Shown piece after piece: positions 24,356 to 33,390 of a stretch of 64,000 nt of DNA. A program made the translations under genes and the position numbers. The stretch covers positions 1-64,000 of the forward strand of contig NZ_JACJTV010000018.1 of assembly GCF_014698845.1 (NCBI RefSeq). The letters are read 5' to 3'. This DNA is from Coleofasciculus sp. FACHB-1120 (lineage in GTDB: Bacteria; Cyanobacteriota; Cyanobacteriia; Cyanobacteriales; FACHB-T130). Within the stretch, counting starts at the first letter, position 1. Each line of letters begins with the position of its first letter. The notes under the pieces are model-generated. The model made no database searches. It saw only the letters and a list, made by a program, of their open reading frames with translations, and was not told the DNA's origin.

Positions 24356-24946
24356 GTGAATAATATTTTTTCTAAGCTACGAGATTTCGTGGGCCTCAAT
24401 GAGCCAGCTCACTACGAGTATGACGAGTACGAAGAAGCCGAGGGAGAAGAGTACCAAAATCTCTATCAAGAACAGCATCCTCAACCGACGACAGCAGAAG
24501 AAGAACGTCGCCAGAGCCGTCGGGCGCGGACAAGCACACCTGTTGCACGAGAAATAGAAATGGGGACAACAATGAATAATGTAATTGGGATGCCCGGTTC
24601 GGTGAATGGTATTTCAGAAGTGGTTGTGATGGAGCCACGTTCTTTTGAAGAAATGCCCCAAGCGATTCAAGCTTTGCGCGAGCGGAAGTCAGTCGTGCTA
24701 AACCTGACGATTATGGACCCAGATCAGGCGCAACGGGCTGTAGACTTTGTTGCCGGTGGCACTTATGCGATCGATGGGCACCAAGAGCGAATCGGCGAAA
24801 GTATCTTTCTGTTTACACCGAGCTGTGTTCAAGTCAGTACCCAGACTGGCGTGGTTCACGAAGTGCCTCAACCACAAGTCCGGATTCCCCGTCCCTCTGC
24901 CCCTTCCCCAGCTTGGTCAAACGAACCGACCCGGATGGCGCAGTAA
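24356..24946 (+). CDS. sepF: cell division protein SepF
   Basis: A 196-residue SepF (Cdv2 in cyanobacteria), which tethers FtsZ to the membrane and aligns the division ring. The N-terminus is the amphipathic membrane-binding helix ([13 protein letters not shown]). An acidic low-complexity linker follows (about residues 18-60). The C-terminal SepF fold, which dimerises and binds FtsZ, spans about 85-165 ([45 protein letters not shown]). A proline-rich tail follows. The start is GTG at 24356, with a GGAG about ten bases upstream. It sits between pipY and proC, a neighbourhood shared with Gram-positive yggS-sepF clusters. Confidence 0.94.
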   Translation: MNNIFSKLRDFVGLNEPAHYEYDEYEEAEGEEYQNLYQEQHPQPTTAEEERRQSRRARTSTPVAREIEMGTTMNNVIGMPGSVNGISEVVVMEPRSFEEMPQAIQALRERKSVVLNLTIMDPDQAQRAVDFVAGGTYAIDGHQERIGESIFLFTPSCVQVSTQTGVVHEVPQPQVRIPRPSAPSPAWSNEPTRMAQ

Positions 24947-25055
24947 AATTTCTGAATCGAGACGCTTGTTAGCGGTCAATGGTCAGTCGTAACGACGAAA
25001 AACAACTGACCGCCGACAACTGACTTTTCATGCTGATAGGGATTGGGGGACGAGG

Positions 25056-25868
25056 TTGGCTACTAAATTCGGCATGATTGGTGGCGGGGTAATGGGAGAA
25101 GCTCTATTATCCCGCCTGATGCAAAAACAGCTTTATGCCACAGAAGAAGTCTTGGTGAGTGAGCCGCAAAGAGAGCGGCGAGACTTTTTGGCGCAGCAGT
25201 ACGGCATCCAGGTGACGGCAGAGAATCGGGCGGTAGCGGCGGCAAAGGAGGTGCTGTTACTGGCGATTAAACCTCAAGTGTTTGCAGCGGTGGCGGCAGA
25301 CTTGGAGAAGGAAATTTCTGCCCAAGCGTCGCCGCCGGTGGTGATTTCGATTATGGCGGGTGTTTCTTTGAGTCAACTGGAAGCAGCTTTTCCCCAAGCT
25401 CCAGTGATTCGGGCGATGCCGAACACCCCAGCGACGGTAGGGGCCGGAATGAGTGCGATCGCGCTGGGTCAGTACGCTACCCAGCAGCACCTAGAACAGG
25501 CAAAGGAGATCTTCCAGGCGGTGGGAGAGGTCGTTGAGGTGCCAGAATCCTTAATGGATGCGGTGACAGGACTTTCGGGTTCGGGTCCCGCCTATGTGGC
25601 GCTGATGGTGGAAGCACTTGCAGATGGTGGGGTGGCGTCTGGATTGCCAAGAGCGATCGCGTCTTCGTTAGCCCTACAAACTGTCTTGGGGACTGCCCAT
25701 CTGTTGCACGAATCGGGAATGCATCCCGCTCAACTCAAAGACCGCGTGACTAGCCCTGGAGGTACAACTATCGCTGGGATTGCCCAGTTAGAGCGGGCTG
25801 GTTTCCGCTCAGCTTTGATTGAAGCAGTGGTGGCGGCTTCTCAGCGCTCTCAGGAGCTGGGTCGTTGA
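25056..25868 (+). CDS. proC: pyrroline-5-carboxylate reductase
   Basis: A 270-residue ProC, which reduces pyrroline-5-carboxylate to proline with NAD(P)H. The N-terminal Rossmann motif (GMIGGGVMGEALL), the middle ISIMAGVSLSQLEAAF and IRAMPNTPATVGAGM, and the C-terminal family signature (SPGGTTIAGIAQLERAGFR) are all present. The start appears to be TTG at 25056 with a purine-rich GGGGGACGAGG just before it; the first in-frame ATG is at 25074 and would cut into the first beta strand. It is the last gene of the pipX-pipY-sepF-proC run and lies 110 bases after sepF. Confidence 0.95.
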   Translation: MATKFGMIGGGVMGEALLSRLMQKQLYATEEVLVSEPQRERRDFLAQQYGIQVTAENRAVAAAKEVLLLAIKPQVFAAVAADLEKEISAQASPPVVISIMAGVSLSQLEAAFPQAPVIRAMPNTPATVGAGMSAIALGQYATQQHLEQAKEIFQAVGEVVEVPESLMDAVTGLSGSGPAYVALMVEALADGGVASGLPRAIASSLALQTVLGTAHLLHESGMHPAQLKDRVTSPGGTTIAGIAQLERAGFRSALIEAVVAASQRSQELGR

Positions 25869-25941
25869 TAGGTAGTCTTGATGGGCAAGTAAATGTTTTA
25901 TTCCTGCTGCCAGAAGTAAAATGATTTATTAACAATACTTT

Positions 25942-27468
25942 ATGTGGCAAAAATGGGCGAATAGAGTCTTTATTTTTAGCCTTTTACTGATACTAGCTGT
26001 TACACTCTTTCCTTATGATTTTGCCTTTAAAGAGAATGCTAGTAAAATAAACTATCGCTTTCTCACTTCAGAATTTTTTAAATTAAGAAATTTTTACGAC
26101 TTAATCATTAACGTTTTATTATTTTTCCCCTTTGGTTTTACCTTTTCCTGTTTGACACAGCGAAAAAGATTTCCAGAATTAAAGACACTTGGTTTCACCT
26201 TATTAATTTCTTTTTGTTTAAGTTTTATAATCGAGGTTTTGCAATTATTTATCCCTTCCCGAAGTTCCTCCCTATTTGATATTGGTTCCAGTATTTTAGG
26301 TGCTTTTATCGGCTTTCTATGCTTTCGTGTGGGGAAAGAGAAAATCCAGGAAGCAACCTTAAATCTTGTTAGAAGCAATAAGAGCTTTCTTTCAATCAAA
26401 AAGTTAACGGCTGCTTTTATTGGATATATTCTATTAATTTTTATAATGACCCTTGTTTGGCAAGATGCTGGAAACCTCAGCGGTTGGAATCAAACTTTCC
26501 CGCTGAGTCTTGGCAACGAACCAACAGGAACTAGACCTTGGAAAGGCTATATTTCCGAGCTATATATCGCGAATAAAGCAGTTTCAGACCAAGAAGCAGA
26601 GTCCGCCTTTTCCTCGGAAGTTCCATTTTCTGCAATCAAAAAAGACCTAGTAGCTGTATATCAATTGACAGGTACAGGCAGTTATCCCGATTTAACGGGG
26701 CACCTTCCAGATTTATCTTGGCGAGAAAACTCTCCAACCACTCAGGATCAAAGGGGTGTTTCTCTCGATTCCAATCATTGGCTAGAGACAAAAAGCTCTG
26801 TAGCTTTGATTACACAAAAGATTGCCGCAACTTCTGAATTTACGCTAGGTGCCGTTGTCGCTACTGCTGACACAATGCAGCATGGTCCTGCCCGGATTAT
26901 TTCACTTTCAGCAGATGATGAAAACCGCAATTTTACCCTTGGACAAAAGGGAGCAAATTTGGTGTTTCGAGTGCGAACTCCAGCCACTGGCAAAAACGCC
27001 ACAAGTTATCAACTAAATGTTCCAGATGTTTTTGGAGACACCAACAATCATCAGCTGCTTCTCACCTATAAAGGGTCAATTCTTCAAATTTACATAGATG
27101 GAGTAAAACAACCCTACTCCCTGAAACTGATTCCAGAAGTGATGACTTTTCAGCTATTACCTTTTGATGCTAATAGTATCAATCTAGGAATCTACAAGAT
27201 TTTGTATTATGGATTAATCTTTATCCCTCTGGGTTTATGTTTAGCACTCATTCGTGCCAAAGCCAGGGGAAAAGTTATTTTTTATGCCTTGTTGCTTTGT
27301 GGAGGGATTTTAGTCCCCGCTTTAATATTGGAAGTCATGTTAGCAACTGGAACCCAGCGAGCAATTAGGCTAGAGAATCTACTTTTTAGCATGGCACTTG
27401 CTGTTAGCACCATGCTAATCGTGAAAAGGTGGGCTGAATCTTGGTTACGAGGCGAGATAGCAGCATAA
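25942..27468 (+). CDS. VanZ-like membrane protein with inserted LamG-type domain
   Basis: A 508-residue protein of mixed architecture. Residues 1-125 form a VanZ-like membrane domain (several hydrophobic segments; FFPFGFTFSC, FIIEVLQLFIPSRSSSLFDIGS). A further membrane helix lies near 155. Residues about 170-405 form a concanavalin/LamG-like extracytoplasmic domain (WKGYISELYIANKAVSDQEAESAF, FTLGAVVATAD, NNHQLLLTYKGSILQIYIDG). Two or three membrane helices follow (VanZ-like C-terminal part, FIPLGLCLALIR). The LamG part suggests carbohydrate or surface binding. The base composition is more AT-rich than the neighbouring proC. Role unknown; exopolysaccharide or cell envelope function is inference. 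Confidence 0.8.
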   Translation: MWQKWANRVFIFSLLLILAVTLFPYDFAFKENASKINYRFLTSEFFKLRNFYDLIINVLLFFPFGFTFSCLTQRKRFPELKTLGFTLLISFCLSFIIEVLQLFIPSRSSSLFDIGSSILGAFIGFLCFRVGKEKIQEATLNLVRSNKSFLSIKKLTAAFIGYILLIFIMTLVWQDAGNLSGWNQTFPLSLGNEPTGTRPWKGYISELYIANKAVSDQEAESAFSSEVPFSAIKKDLVAVYQLTGTGSYPDLTGHLPDLSWRENSPTTQDQRGVSLDSNHWLETKSSVALITQKIAATSEFTLGAVVATADTMQHGPARIISLSADDENRNFTLGQKGANLVFRVRTPATGKNATSYQLNVPDVFGDTNNHQLLLTYKGSILQIYIDGVKQPYSLKLIPEVMTFQLLPFDANSINLGIYKILYYGLIFIPLGLCLALIRAKARGKVIFYALLLCGGILVPALILEVMLATGTQRAIRLENLLFSMALAVSTMLIVKRWAESWLRGEIAA

Positions 27469-27525
27469 AAACGAGCAGAGACGCGAAATGGCATTGAGTA
27501 CCAGAACGCTTACGCATCTCTACTC

Positions 27526-28200
27526 TTAGGAATTTTGTTCGGGTTCTGTTGATAATTTTTGACCGATTTGGGGTTCGGTACCGGCAAGTAAACGCTCAAT
27601 GTTGCTGCGGTGTCGCCAGACGACGTAGACACCGCCAGCGATCGCAAATAGTAGATAAGGTAACGGCTGCTGAAAAATCAGCATTAAAATAGAAACCGCG
27701 ATCGCACCCGCAATCGAGCCGAGAGAGACAATTCGAGAAACGGCGACAACCACGCCAAACACTACCGCCGTTCCCAACGCTACAGGTAAGGACATGGCGA
27801 ATAAAACGCCTAGGCTCGTGGCAACTGATTTCCCACCCGTGAAGTTCAACCAGACAGATTTACTGTGACCGATGCTGGCAGCGAAGCCGGTGCCAGCGAC
27901 TAACCAAGATTGCCAGGTGGCAGGCAGGACAAGAGTTGGCGCAAAGGTTGGTGCAAAGATATACAAAGCATAAACCAAAGCGATCGCGCCGACTCCTTTA
28001 AACAGATCGATCAGTAACACCCCGATGGCTGGCCCTTTTCCCAAGGTTCTGAGAACATTAGTGGCACCCGTAGAACCAGATCCCTGCTCTCGAATATCAA
28101 TCCCTTTGAGCCAGCGTCCTGCCAAATAACCCGTAGGAATCGAGCCTAAGAGGTAGGCTGCGATTAACAATGCCCCACTTAAAGCCAGTTGTAGACCCAT
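27526..28200 (-). CDS. plsY: glycerol-3-phosphate acyltransferase PlsY
   Basis: A 224-residue membrane acyltransferase that transfers an acyl group from acyl-phosphate to glycerol-3-phosphate, the first step of phosphatidate synthesis. Family motifs are present: GSIPTGYLAGRW near the N-terminus, the GSTGATNVLRTLG loop, the conserved LNFTGGKSVATSLG, and VWRHRSNIERLLAGTEP near the end. Five membrane helices can be placed. It lies downstream of a DUF3086 gene on the same strand with a 36-base gap, part of a minus-strand run with an MlaE-type lipid permease, which suggests a membrane-lipid context. Confidence 0.95.
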   Translation of the reverse strand: MGLQLALSGALLIAAYLLGSIPTGYLAGRWLKGIDIREQGSGSTGATNVLRTLGKGPAIGVLLIDLFKGVGAIALVYALYIFAPTFAPTLVLPATWQSWLVAGTGFAASIGHSKSVWLNFTGGKSVATSLGVLFAMSLPVALGTAVVFGVVVAVSRIVSLGSIAGAIAVSILMLIFQQPLPYLLFAIAGGVYVVWRHRSNIERLLAGTEPQIGQKLSTEPEQNS

Positions 28201-28236
28201 CTAACGCCTCTTGCTTGTAGCTCAATTAGTCTGTCG

Positions 28237-29544
28237 CTAATATCTCATATCAGCGGACATCTGCTGAGGATCGGGTGCAAAAGCTAACCACAAGGGAAAT
28301 TGCAGCAGCGATAGATTAATCTGATCTTCTGTCTCATCAATGATAATCAGCGGCATCTGGCGTTCCTTGACGAGACGCTCTGCCTTTTGCACAACTGCTT
28401 CTGAAGATTCAAACAAAACAATTCCCTGTTCTGGCCCAAAATCAGAGCGGGAAATCCCCAGACAGTCTTGCAAACCCCGCCGCCATTCGCCAAGTCGTTC
28501 TGGGGAGTTGGCGAGAATCAGGGCGCGAACGCGATCGCCATACAGTGTGCTTAATACCGAGATGACGGAAGAAGAAATCAGGATATTTTGCAGGCGACTG
28601 CCCATCGTCCGCAAAGCGCCTCTTCCCCCTTGCGTGAAAAACCAGTTCGCGACTCGCTCCGCATGAACTGGCTCAAAGGTACGACGCAATTGCCAGGGCG
28701 GGCCATAATAGTCAGGTCGCGTCCGGTACTGGTCTAAAATACTGCGAATTTGTTTTGCAGTTGATTGAAAGCTCTGTTCTGTAAATTTGGGGTTTACAGG
28801 CGATGCAGCCTTCGACTCTTCCACGACTGGAACTGCCTTTGGGGGTTCTGGTTCCTTCTGGAGTTGCAATTCTTCTGCTGCTACCACCAAATCTTGTAAG
28901 CTACCGACCAAATAATCTTTAAAGCCTTGCACCCGAATGGCTAATTCTTGGGAGGTACCAGCAAAGGTTCTTCGCATTTCCTCTCGGATGCGTTCCCGTC
29001 GTCGTTCCAGCTGTTCAACGGAAATTTGTAGTGTTTGTCTGCGTTGTTCCAGCTCGTTCAAAGACTCCTGCACCAGGCGATTTAAAGCCGCTTGAGTTTG
29101 GGCCATCTGGTCTTGCAGGATTTTATTATGAGAAGCTTGCAGGGCGGCAATTTCCTGAATTAATGCCTCTTCCTGCTGTTGTAAATCAGCCACCCGTTGC
29201 TCTAAAACAGAGACGGAATTTTCCACCGCTAAAGTAACATTTGGCTCCTCAGGCTCCTCAGAATTCTCTGATTCCTCAACAACGGAGACTAAAGTTACAT
29301 TTAGCTCCTCAGGCTCCTCAGAATTCTCTGATTCCTCAACAACGGCGGCAATTTCCGCTTCTGAATCATCAAATGCCTCCACAACAGCGGCAATTTGTAA
29401 TGCTACAAGATTGTCTGAGGCTGGATCGGCAGTTACAGTTTCCTCTTCTGGCGCTTCTAAATTGTCCGATGCTTCAACAACTGGCTGTTGCTTTTGTTCT
29501 TGCTCTTGTTCTTGTTCTTGGGTTTGAGGTTCGTCTGAATTCAT
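28237..29544 (-). CDS. DUF3086 domain-containing protein
   Basis: A 435-residue cyanobacterial protein. Residues 1-110 are acidic low-complexity sequence (EQEQEQEQKQQ; repeated EESENSEEPEE) with an internal DNA duplication. Residues about 112-215 form a long coiled coil (EQRVADLQQQEEALIQEIAALQ, ERRRERIREEMRRTF). The C-terminal 190 residues are the DUF3086 domain (SILDQYRTRPDYYGPPWQLRRTFEP, RVANWFFTQGGRGALRTMGSRLQNILI, ending in a possible nucleotide- or DNA-binding fold). There is no signal peptide. Function unknown. It is followed closely by plsY and preceded by a DUF3119 gene, an arrangement suggesting a conserved transcription unit. Confidence 0.85.
   Translation of the reverse strand: MNSDEPQTQEQEQEQEQKQQPVVEASDNLEAPEEETVTADPASDNLVALQIAAVVEAFDDSEAEIAAVVEESENSEEPEELNVTLVSVVEESENSEEPEEPNVTLAVENSVSVLEQRVADLQQQEEALIQEIAALQASHNKILQDQMAQTQAALNRLVQESLNELEQRRQTLQISVEQLERRRERIREEMRRTFAGTSQELAIRVQGFKDYLVGSLQDLVVAAEELQLQKEPEPPKAVPVVEESKAASPVNPKFTEQSFQSTAKQIRSILDQYRTRPDYYGPPWQLRRTFEPVHAERVANWFFTQGGRGALRTMGSRLQNILISSSVISVLSTLYGDRVRALILANSPERLGEWRRGLQDCLGISRSDFGPEQGIVLFESSEAVVQKAERLVKERQMPLIIIDETEDQINLSLLQFPLWLAFAPDPQQMSADMRY
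29231..29350. repeat. 60-bp tandem duplication inside the DUF3086 gene
   Basis: A 60-base unit (AAAGTNACATTTNGCTCCTC...) is repeated head to tail at 29231-29290 and 29291-29350, with about 55 of 60 positions alike. Being a multiple of three, it duplicates 20 residues of the acidic region (EESENSEEPEE...NVTL) without a frameshift. Confidence 0.85.
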
Positions 29545-29546
29545 CT

Positions 29547-29577
29547 AACAATTAACAATTAACAACTAACAATTAAC
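29547..29577. repeat. heptanucleotide tandem repeat
   Basis: AACAATT, AACAATT, AACAACT, AACAATT and AAC run in tandem just upstream of the DUF3086 start codon. This is the short tandemly repeated type well known in filamentous cyanobacteria; copy number may vary. Confidence 0.85.
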
Positions 29578-29610
29578 TACTCATCTGTAGGGACGCGCAT
29601 CTGGGTATCC

Positions 29611-30009
29611 CTACGCACTTGCTTTTGGACAGCGTTGCTCCAGGCAAGTTTTTAGCATTTTGGGATCGAAGAGAACCGGCAAAAAGTGAATGCTTTTGAC
29701 TTCTTTGAAGTAAAACAGAATCGGCACTGGAGTCCAGAATATCTGCCAATTTTGCCATTCCTGATAAGGAAAACGCCGAATTAAGCTTTGGGAGCGATAA
29801 ACATCTAATGCTGTTTCGGTGAATTGTAGGCGAATCGTTGCCGCCTGAAACAGTAGGAACAACCCAAATGCAGCGATCGCTAAACTCACCCAAGGTTGAA
29901 CGAATAACAGCCCAATCGAAGCCGCCACTAACACCAAAGGAATTGCGTAGCTGGGTGCCAGTTCAACAGTTTGTGACGGTAAAGAAGACGTAGTAGTAGT
30001 CACAGGCAT
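29611..30009 (-). CDS. DUF3119 family membrane protein
   Basis: A 132-residue protein. The ATG at 30009 (MPVTTTTSSLPSQTVEL) is chosen because the longer frame from 30105 adds residues without family resemblance. Two adjacent hydrophobic segments (about residues 20-60: YAIPLVLVAASIGLLFV, VSLAIAAFGLFLLF) form a hairpin. A PH-like beta-rich domain follows (LQFTETALDVYRSQSLIRRFPYQEWQNWQIFW, PVLFYFKE-type), ending KTCLEQRC. This is the DUF3119 pattern of cyanobacteria and plastids. It lies between the MlaE-type permease gene (137 bases upstream) and the DUF3086 gene on the same strand. Its function is not established; a link to lipid transport is inferred from the neighbours. Confidence 0.82.
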   Translation of the reverse strand: MPVTTTTSSLPSQTVELAPSYAIPLVLVAASIGLLFVQPWVSLAIAAFGLFLLFQAATIRLQFTETALDVYRSQSLIRRFPYQEWQNWQIFWTPVPILFYFKEVKSIHFLPVLFDPKMLKTCLEQRCPKASA

Positions 30010-30146
30010 AAACCCGATATTGTAAACTATCGTACTAGACCTACCCACTTTCTTAGCGTTCAAGCTGAAGTGGGGCGGCAGTTCAAATCCTGATTCGAGA
30101 TTCAAGCTCAGGATTGCAACTTTATTTATTTTAAAGGTTTTCCGCC

Positions 30147-30944
30147 TCAGACCCCTTTAAGTACGGCACTGCCCGTTCCCTGAAACATCAACCACGATAA
30201 GAAAAAGTTAGAAATAAAGATAGCTAACAAAGCTGTGACGACTGCTGTGGTGGTCGATTGTCCAACACCTTTTGCTCCCCCAGTGGTTGTTAAGCCCCAA
30301 CTGCAACCAATTACGGCAATCAGCGCCCCAAAGAAAAATGCCTTAATTAAGGCACTACACAAATCCCAGACTTGCAGGAAATTTCGGGCAGACTCTAAAA
30401 ATACATTTGGGGCAATTCCGTAGAGATTTCTGGCAATGAGCAATCCCCCTGCCATGCCAGTGAGGATAGACAAAATGGTTAAAACTGGCAGCATTAAGCA
30501 GCAGGCGATCGCGCGGGGAATCACTAGGTAATCAATCGGGTCGGTTTTCAGCATATAGAGGGCGTCTATTTGCTCGGTGACGCGCATCGTGCCAATTTCA
30601 GCGGCAAACGCCGAACCGACTCGTCCCGCCAAAATTACGGCAGTCAGGACAGGGCCAAGTTCGCGGCATAAAGAAAGGGCTAGGACTCCGCCCACAGCAC
30701 TGCCCGCACCCAAGTTGACAAATTCTCGCGCCACTTGAATGGTGAATACCATGCCGACAAAACCGGCTGTGACTAGAGCAATCAAGAGCGATTCTGGGCC
30801 AACCATCGCCATTTGGTCGAGGGTGTTGCGCCGATGGATTTTTTTTGTCAGGAGGTGAACCACCACCTGCCCACCCAACAAAATCGCCGCCAGCAACCGC
30901 TGACCCCATAACTCTAAGCTGGAACCGGAAGAAGTCTCGCTCAA
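30147..30944 (-). CDS. MlaE-type lipid ABC transporter permease
   Basis: A 265-residue inner-membrane permease of the MlaE/YrbE family (plastid TGD1 relatives), part of ABC systems that move phospholipids between inner and outer envelope membranes. About five membrane segments are seen. Family motifs include FTIQVAREFVNLGAGSAVGG, LCRELGPVLTAVILAGRVGSAFAAEIGTM and VTEQIDALYMLKTDPIDYLV, the EQIDAL motif being diagnostic. The partner ATPase and MCE substrate-binding protein are not in the window, as is common in cyanobacteria where these genes are dispersed. Start: ATG at 30944 (MSETSSGSSLELWGQ); the frame from 30963 is shadow. Confidence 0.93.
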   Translation of the reverse strand: MSETSSGSSLELWGQRLLAAILLGGQVVVHLLTKKIHRRNTLDQMAMVGPESLLIALVTAGFVGMVFTIQVAREFVNLGAGSAVGGVLALSLCRELGPVLTAVILAGRVGSAFAAEIGTMRVTEQIDALYMLKTDPIDYLVIPRAIACCLMLPVLTILSILTGMAGGLLIARNLYGIAPNVFLESARNFLQVWDLCSALIKAFFFGALIAVIGCSWGLTTTGGAKGVGQSTTTAVVTALLAIFISNFFLSWLMFQGTGSAVLKGV

Positions 30945-31424
30945 GGTTGCCCTGCTGACTCAATGACTGTATAAAGCATAGATGTGTAAAGCATAGCTGA
31001 TGAGCGGCGAGCTACAAGAATCTCTTTTGTACTATATTATGTTGTGCTGATTTGTGTTGTGACTCAGCATTCTAGGGCTACCGTACACACACAAGTGACT
31101 TATTTCGCCCAACAATTTTGCTTAACAGAATTCCCAGACCGAACCCCTAGCCCCGTAGAAAAAGCTACCGCATACACACAAGCCTGCCTTGTCAAGGGTT
31201 TCGTCGCTTCTAAGGGACTCCTCTAGAAGCAATATAAGGGACTCCTCTAGAAGGACTGAATGAATTTCTGAGATATGTTTACGGACTTTAAACAAGATTT
31301 TTAAGGTTTATTTAAGATTTCTGACAGATCGGGATAGTGTGAGCGATCGCTTCTATTGTATATAGAGGTTGTAAAGTATCCTTCCCGATTCCACGCTCGG
31401 CAGTTCATTCACACTCACAGTTTC
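30945..31424. other. non-coding stretch with several repeats
   Basis: No gene is supported in about 480 bases. It holds two TIR-like sequences similar to the ends of the 1544-1729 element (GGCTACCGTACACACACAAG at 31076-31095 and GCTACCG-CATACACACAAG at 31164-31182), both in the same orientation. It also has a 19-base direct repeat, TAAGGGACTCCTCTAGAAG, at 31211-31229 and 31235-31253, and the first copy sits in a small CTTCTA/TAGAAG hairpin. The promoters of the divergent genes at 30944 and 31425 must also lie here. Confidence 0.65.
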
Positions 31425-31718
31425 ATGAACATTTTCCCTAACTATTTCCGTTCCCTAATCCTGACGAGTTTTCTCAGCTTCACTGCCCCGATACTCCTGT
31501 TCGCGAGTGTGTTGGCAAGCCTGTCCATACTGGGTTACATTCCCCTCCTCGAAGCAGTCAGTCAGTGTGGCAGAGCGGTAATTTTGGAGTTTCTCACCGT
31601 CTTCGGCAGCGGATGTTCCATCGAAGGTCTCTTAGTAATTGGCTTGACCTGTAGCGTTGCCGGAGCCATGTTTGACACCTACGCTTTTTATCGTTACCAA
31701 AATTTACGTGGAAATTAA
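31425..31718 (+). CDS. small membrane protein, 97 residues, unknown
   Basis: I do not recognise a named family. The ATG at 31425 (MNIFPNYFRSLILTS) is preferred to 31356 because it gives a typical N-terminal membrane helix. Two hydrophobic segments (about 10-40 and 65-88) flank a short loop with two Cys residues (SQCGRAVILEFL, SGCSIEGLL). The C-terminus is YRYQNLRGN. It resembles small conserved cyanobacterial membrane proteins in style. It is monocistronic, followed after 200 bases by the convergent glgA gene. No functional statement is possible. Confidence 0.65.
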   Translation: MNIFPNYFRSLILTSFLSFTAPILLFASVLASLSILGYIPLLEAVSQCGRAVILEFLTVFGSGCSIEGLLVIGLTCSVAGAMFDTYAFYRYQNLRGN

Positions 31719-31917
31719 TCTTCCGCGATCGCTTTCGTCGTTGCCAAATCCCTAAGCATCAACAAGGCATCAACAAGAGTTCTGTTGCGCGATCGCAGTT
31801 CTGACAGAATTTGTTAGAGAATGCCGTCTGCACCCAAGTTAGGTAAGATTGTGCCCCTAAAAGCGAGGCACAACCGCAAAAGACTTACTTCAAGATTCCA
31901 GCGACCACAATTTCGCT

Positions 31918-33390
31918 TCACGTGTGTCGGATCTGGTCGTAAATCTTCAAATATTCCGCCCCTGGATTTTTCCACGAGTAGTCATACTCCATACCCTGAA
32001 GGACAAGCTGGCGAAACTCTTCGGGATGGTTGTACCACAGCTTAAAAGCCCGCTCCATTGCTGACTCAAACGCAGGCTCATCACTGTGATCGAACACAAA
32101 GCCATTCCGTTTTTCCGGAGGCTTCGTTTGGTCGTAGTCTCGGTCAAATACAGTATTTACCAGTCCGCCGACTGCCCGCACAACTGGCACCGTGCCGTAC
32201 TTTAAGCCAATCATCTGAGTCAGTCCGCAGGGTTCGTAGTTGCTAGGGACGATAATCATATCCGCCCCTGCATAGATCAGGTGGGATAACTCTTCATTAA
32301 AGCCAAGTTCTAGATGAACGTCAGGATTATCGTTCAAAAAGCCTTTTTCGTGCTGGAAATGGGCATTAATTCCCGGTTCCGTTGCCGAACCCAACAGTAC
32401 AAATTGCGCCCCATTGTTAAGCGCATAGTACATAGCATGATGAACGAGATGAACGCCTTTTTGAGCGTCTAAGCGACCGATGTAGGCAACGATGGGTTTA
32501 TCAACGTCGCGGAGCAAAAGTCTCTCCCGGAGAGCTTTTTTAGTCTCGGCTTTCCCTTCTAAGTTCTCTTTGCTGTAGTGAGCCGGTATATAGCGATCGC
32601 TTTCGGGATTCCAAAAATCATGATCGATGCCGTTGAGTACGCCAGTAAATTTATCCTGGTGCAGATGTAAGGTATGACCTAAACCAGAGCCAATCTCGGT
32701 GCAGCGGGCTTCCCAAGCATGATGGGGCGAAACGGTCGTCACAGCGTTGGCGTAAACAATCCCCCCTTTCATAAAGTTCAAGGCAAAAGGGTTGAAGTTA
32801 TCTTGCAGGCGATCGTAAGTGAAGTAGTAAGATTCGTTATTCAGCCCGGTTGCCCACAGGGTCTCTTGACCGCCCATCCCTTGGTGTTTGAAATTGTGAA
32901 TGGTGTAGCAAACCCGCTGAAGACCCATCTCATACTTGTAATTCTCGAAGAGCATGACTGGAATTAAGCCGGTCTGCCAGTCATGGCAATGAATGATATC
33001 GGGTCGCTTGTTGCTTTGAAGGAGAAATTCTAAAGCGGCTTTGCTGAAGAACGCAAACCGCATATTGTCGTCGTTGCACCCGTAATAACAGCCTCGATTG
33101 AAGAAATTATCTTCAGAGTGGGGTTCGATAAAGAAACACACCCGCCCGTGTACCCAACCACAATAAACAGAACAGTGGACTTTACCGCCATACCAGGGCA
33201 CCCACAAGTCGCGGTAAGCATCGTGGAGTCCCCAGATGTGGTCGTACCTCATGCAATCGTACTTAGGCAGAATCAGCTCGACGCAATTTCCCTGATTTTC
33301 TAGCTCCCGACTCAGCCCGTAAACGACATCTCCCAAACCACCAGCTTTGATGACCGGAGCGCATTCAGAGGCAATTTGTACGATGTACAT
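31918..33390 (-). CDS. glgA: glycogen (starch) synthase, GlgA2-like
   Basis: A 490-residue GT5 glycogen synthase that extends alpha-1,4-glucan chains from ADP-glucose. The ADP-glucose-binding K15-x-G-G-L motif (IKAGGLGDV) is at the N-terminus. The C-terminal GT-B half carries YIGRLDAQKGV and the conserved VPSNYEPCGLTQMIGLKYG. The sequence is close to the second cyanobacterial isoform as I recall it from Synechocystis (sll1393), including the start MYIVQIASECAPV, so a paralogue may exist elsewhere in the genome. The ADP-glucose supplier glgC is 16 kb away on the other strand. A good ribosome site (AGGAGG, on the minus strand) precedes the ATG. Confidence 0.95.
   Translation of the reverse strand: MYIVQIASECAPVIKAGGLGDVVYGLSRELENQGNCVELILPKYDCMRYDHIWGLHDAYRDLWVPWYGGKVHCSVYCGWVHGRVCFFIEPHSEDNFFNRGCYYGCNDDNMRFAFFSKAALEFLLQSNKRPDIIHCHDWQTGLIPVMLFENYKYEMGLQRVCYTIHNFKHQGMGGQETLWATGLNNESYYFTYDRLQDNFNPFALNFMKGGIVYANAVTTVSPHHAWEARCTEIGSGLGHTLHLHQDKFTGVLNGIDHDFWNPESDRYIPAHYSKENLEGKAETKKALRERLLLRDVDKPIVAYIGRLDAQKGVHLVHHAMYYALNNGAQFVLLGSATEPGINAHFQHEKGFLNDNPDVHLELGFNEELSHLIYAGADMIIVPSNYEPCGLTQMIGLKYGTVPVVRAVGGLVNTVFDRDYDQTKPPEKRNGFVFDHSDEPAFESAMERAFKLWYNHPEEFRQLVLQGMEYDYSWKNPGAEYLKIYDQIRHT

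Noticed and set aside
30061-30100. GGCAGTTCAAATCCTGATTCG, which resembles a tRNA T-loop
   Set aside because: No acceptor, D or anticodon stems can be drawn around it.
31821-32045. 74-residue plus-strand frame at the end of glgA
   Set aside because: Antisense shadow of the glgA C-terminal coding region.
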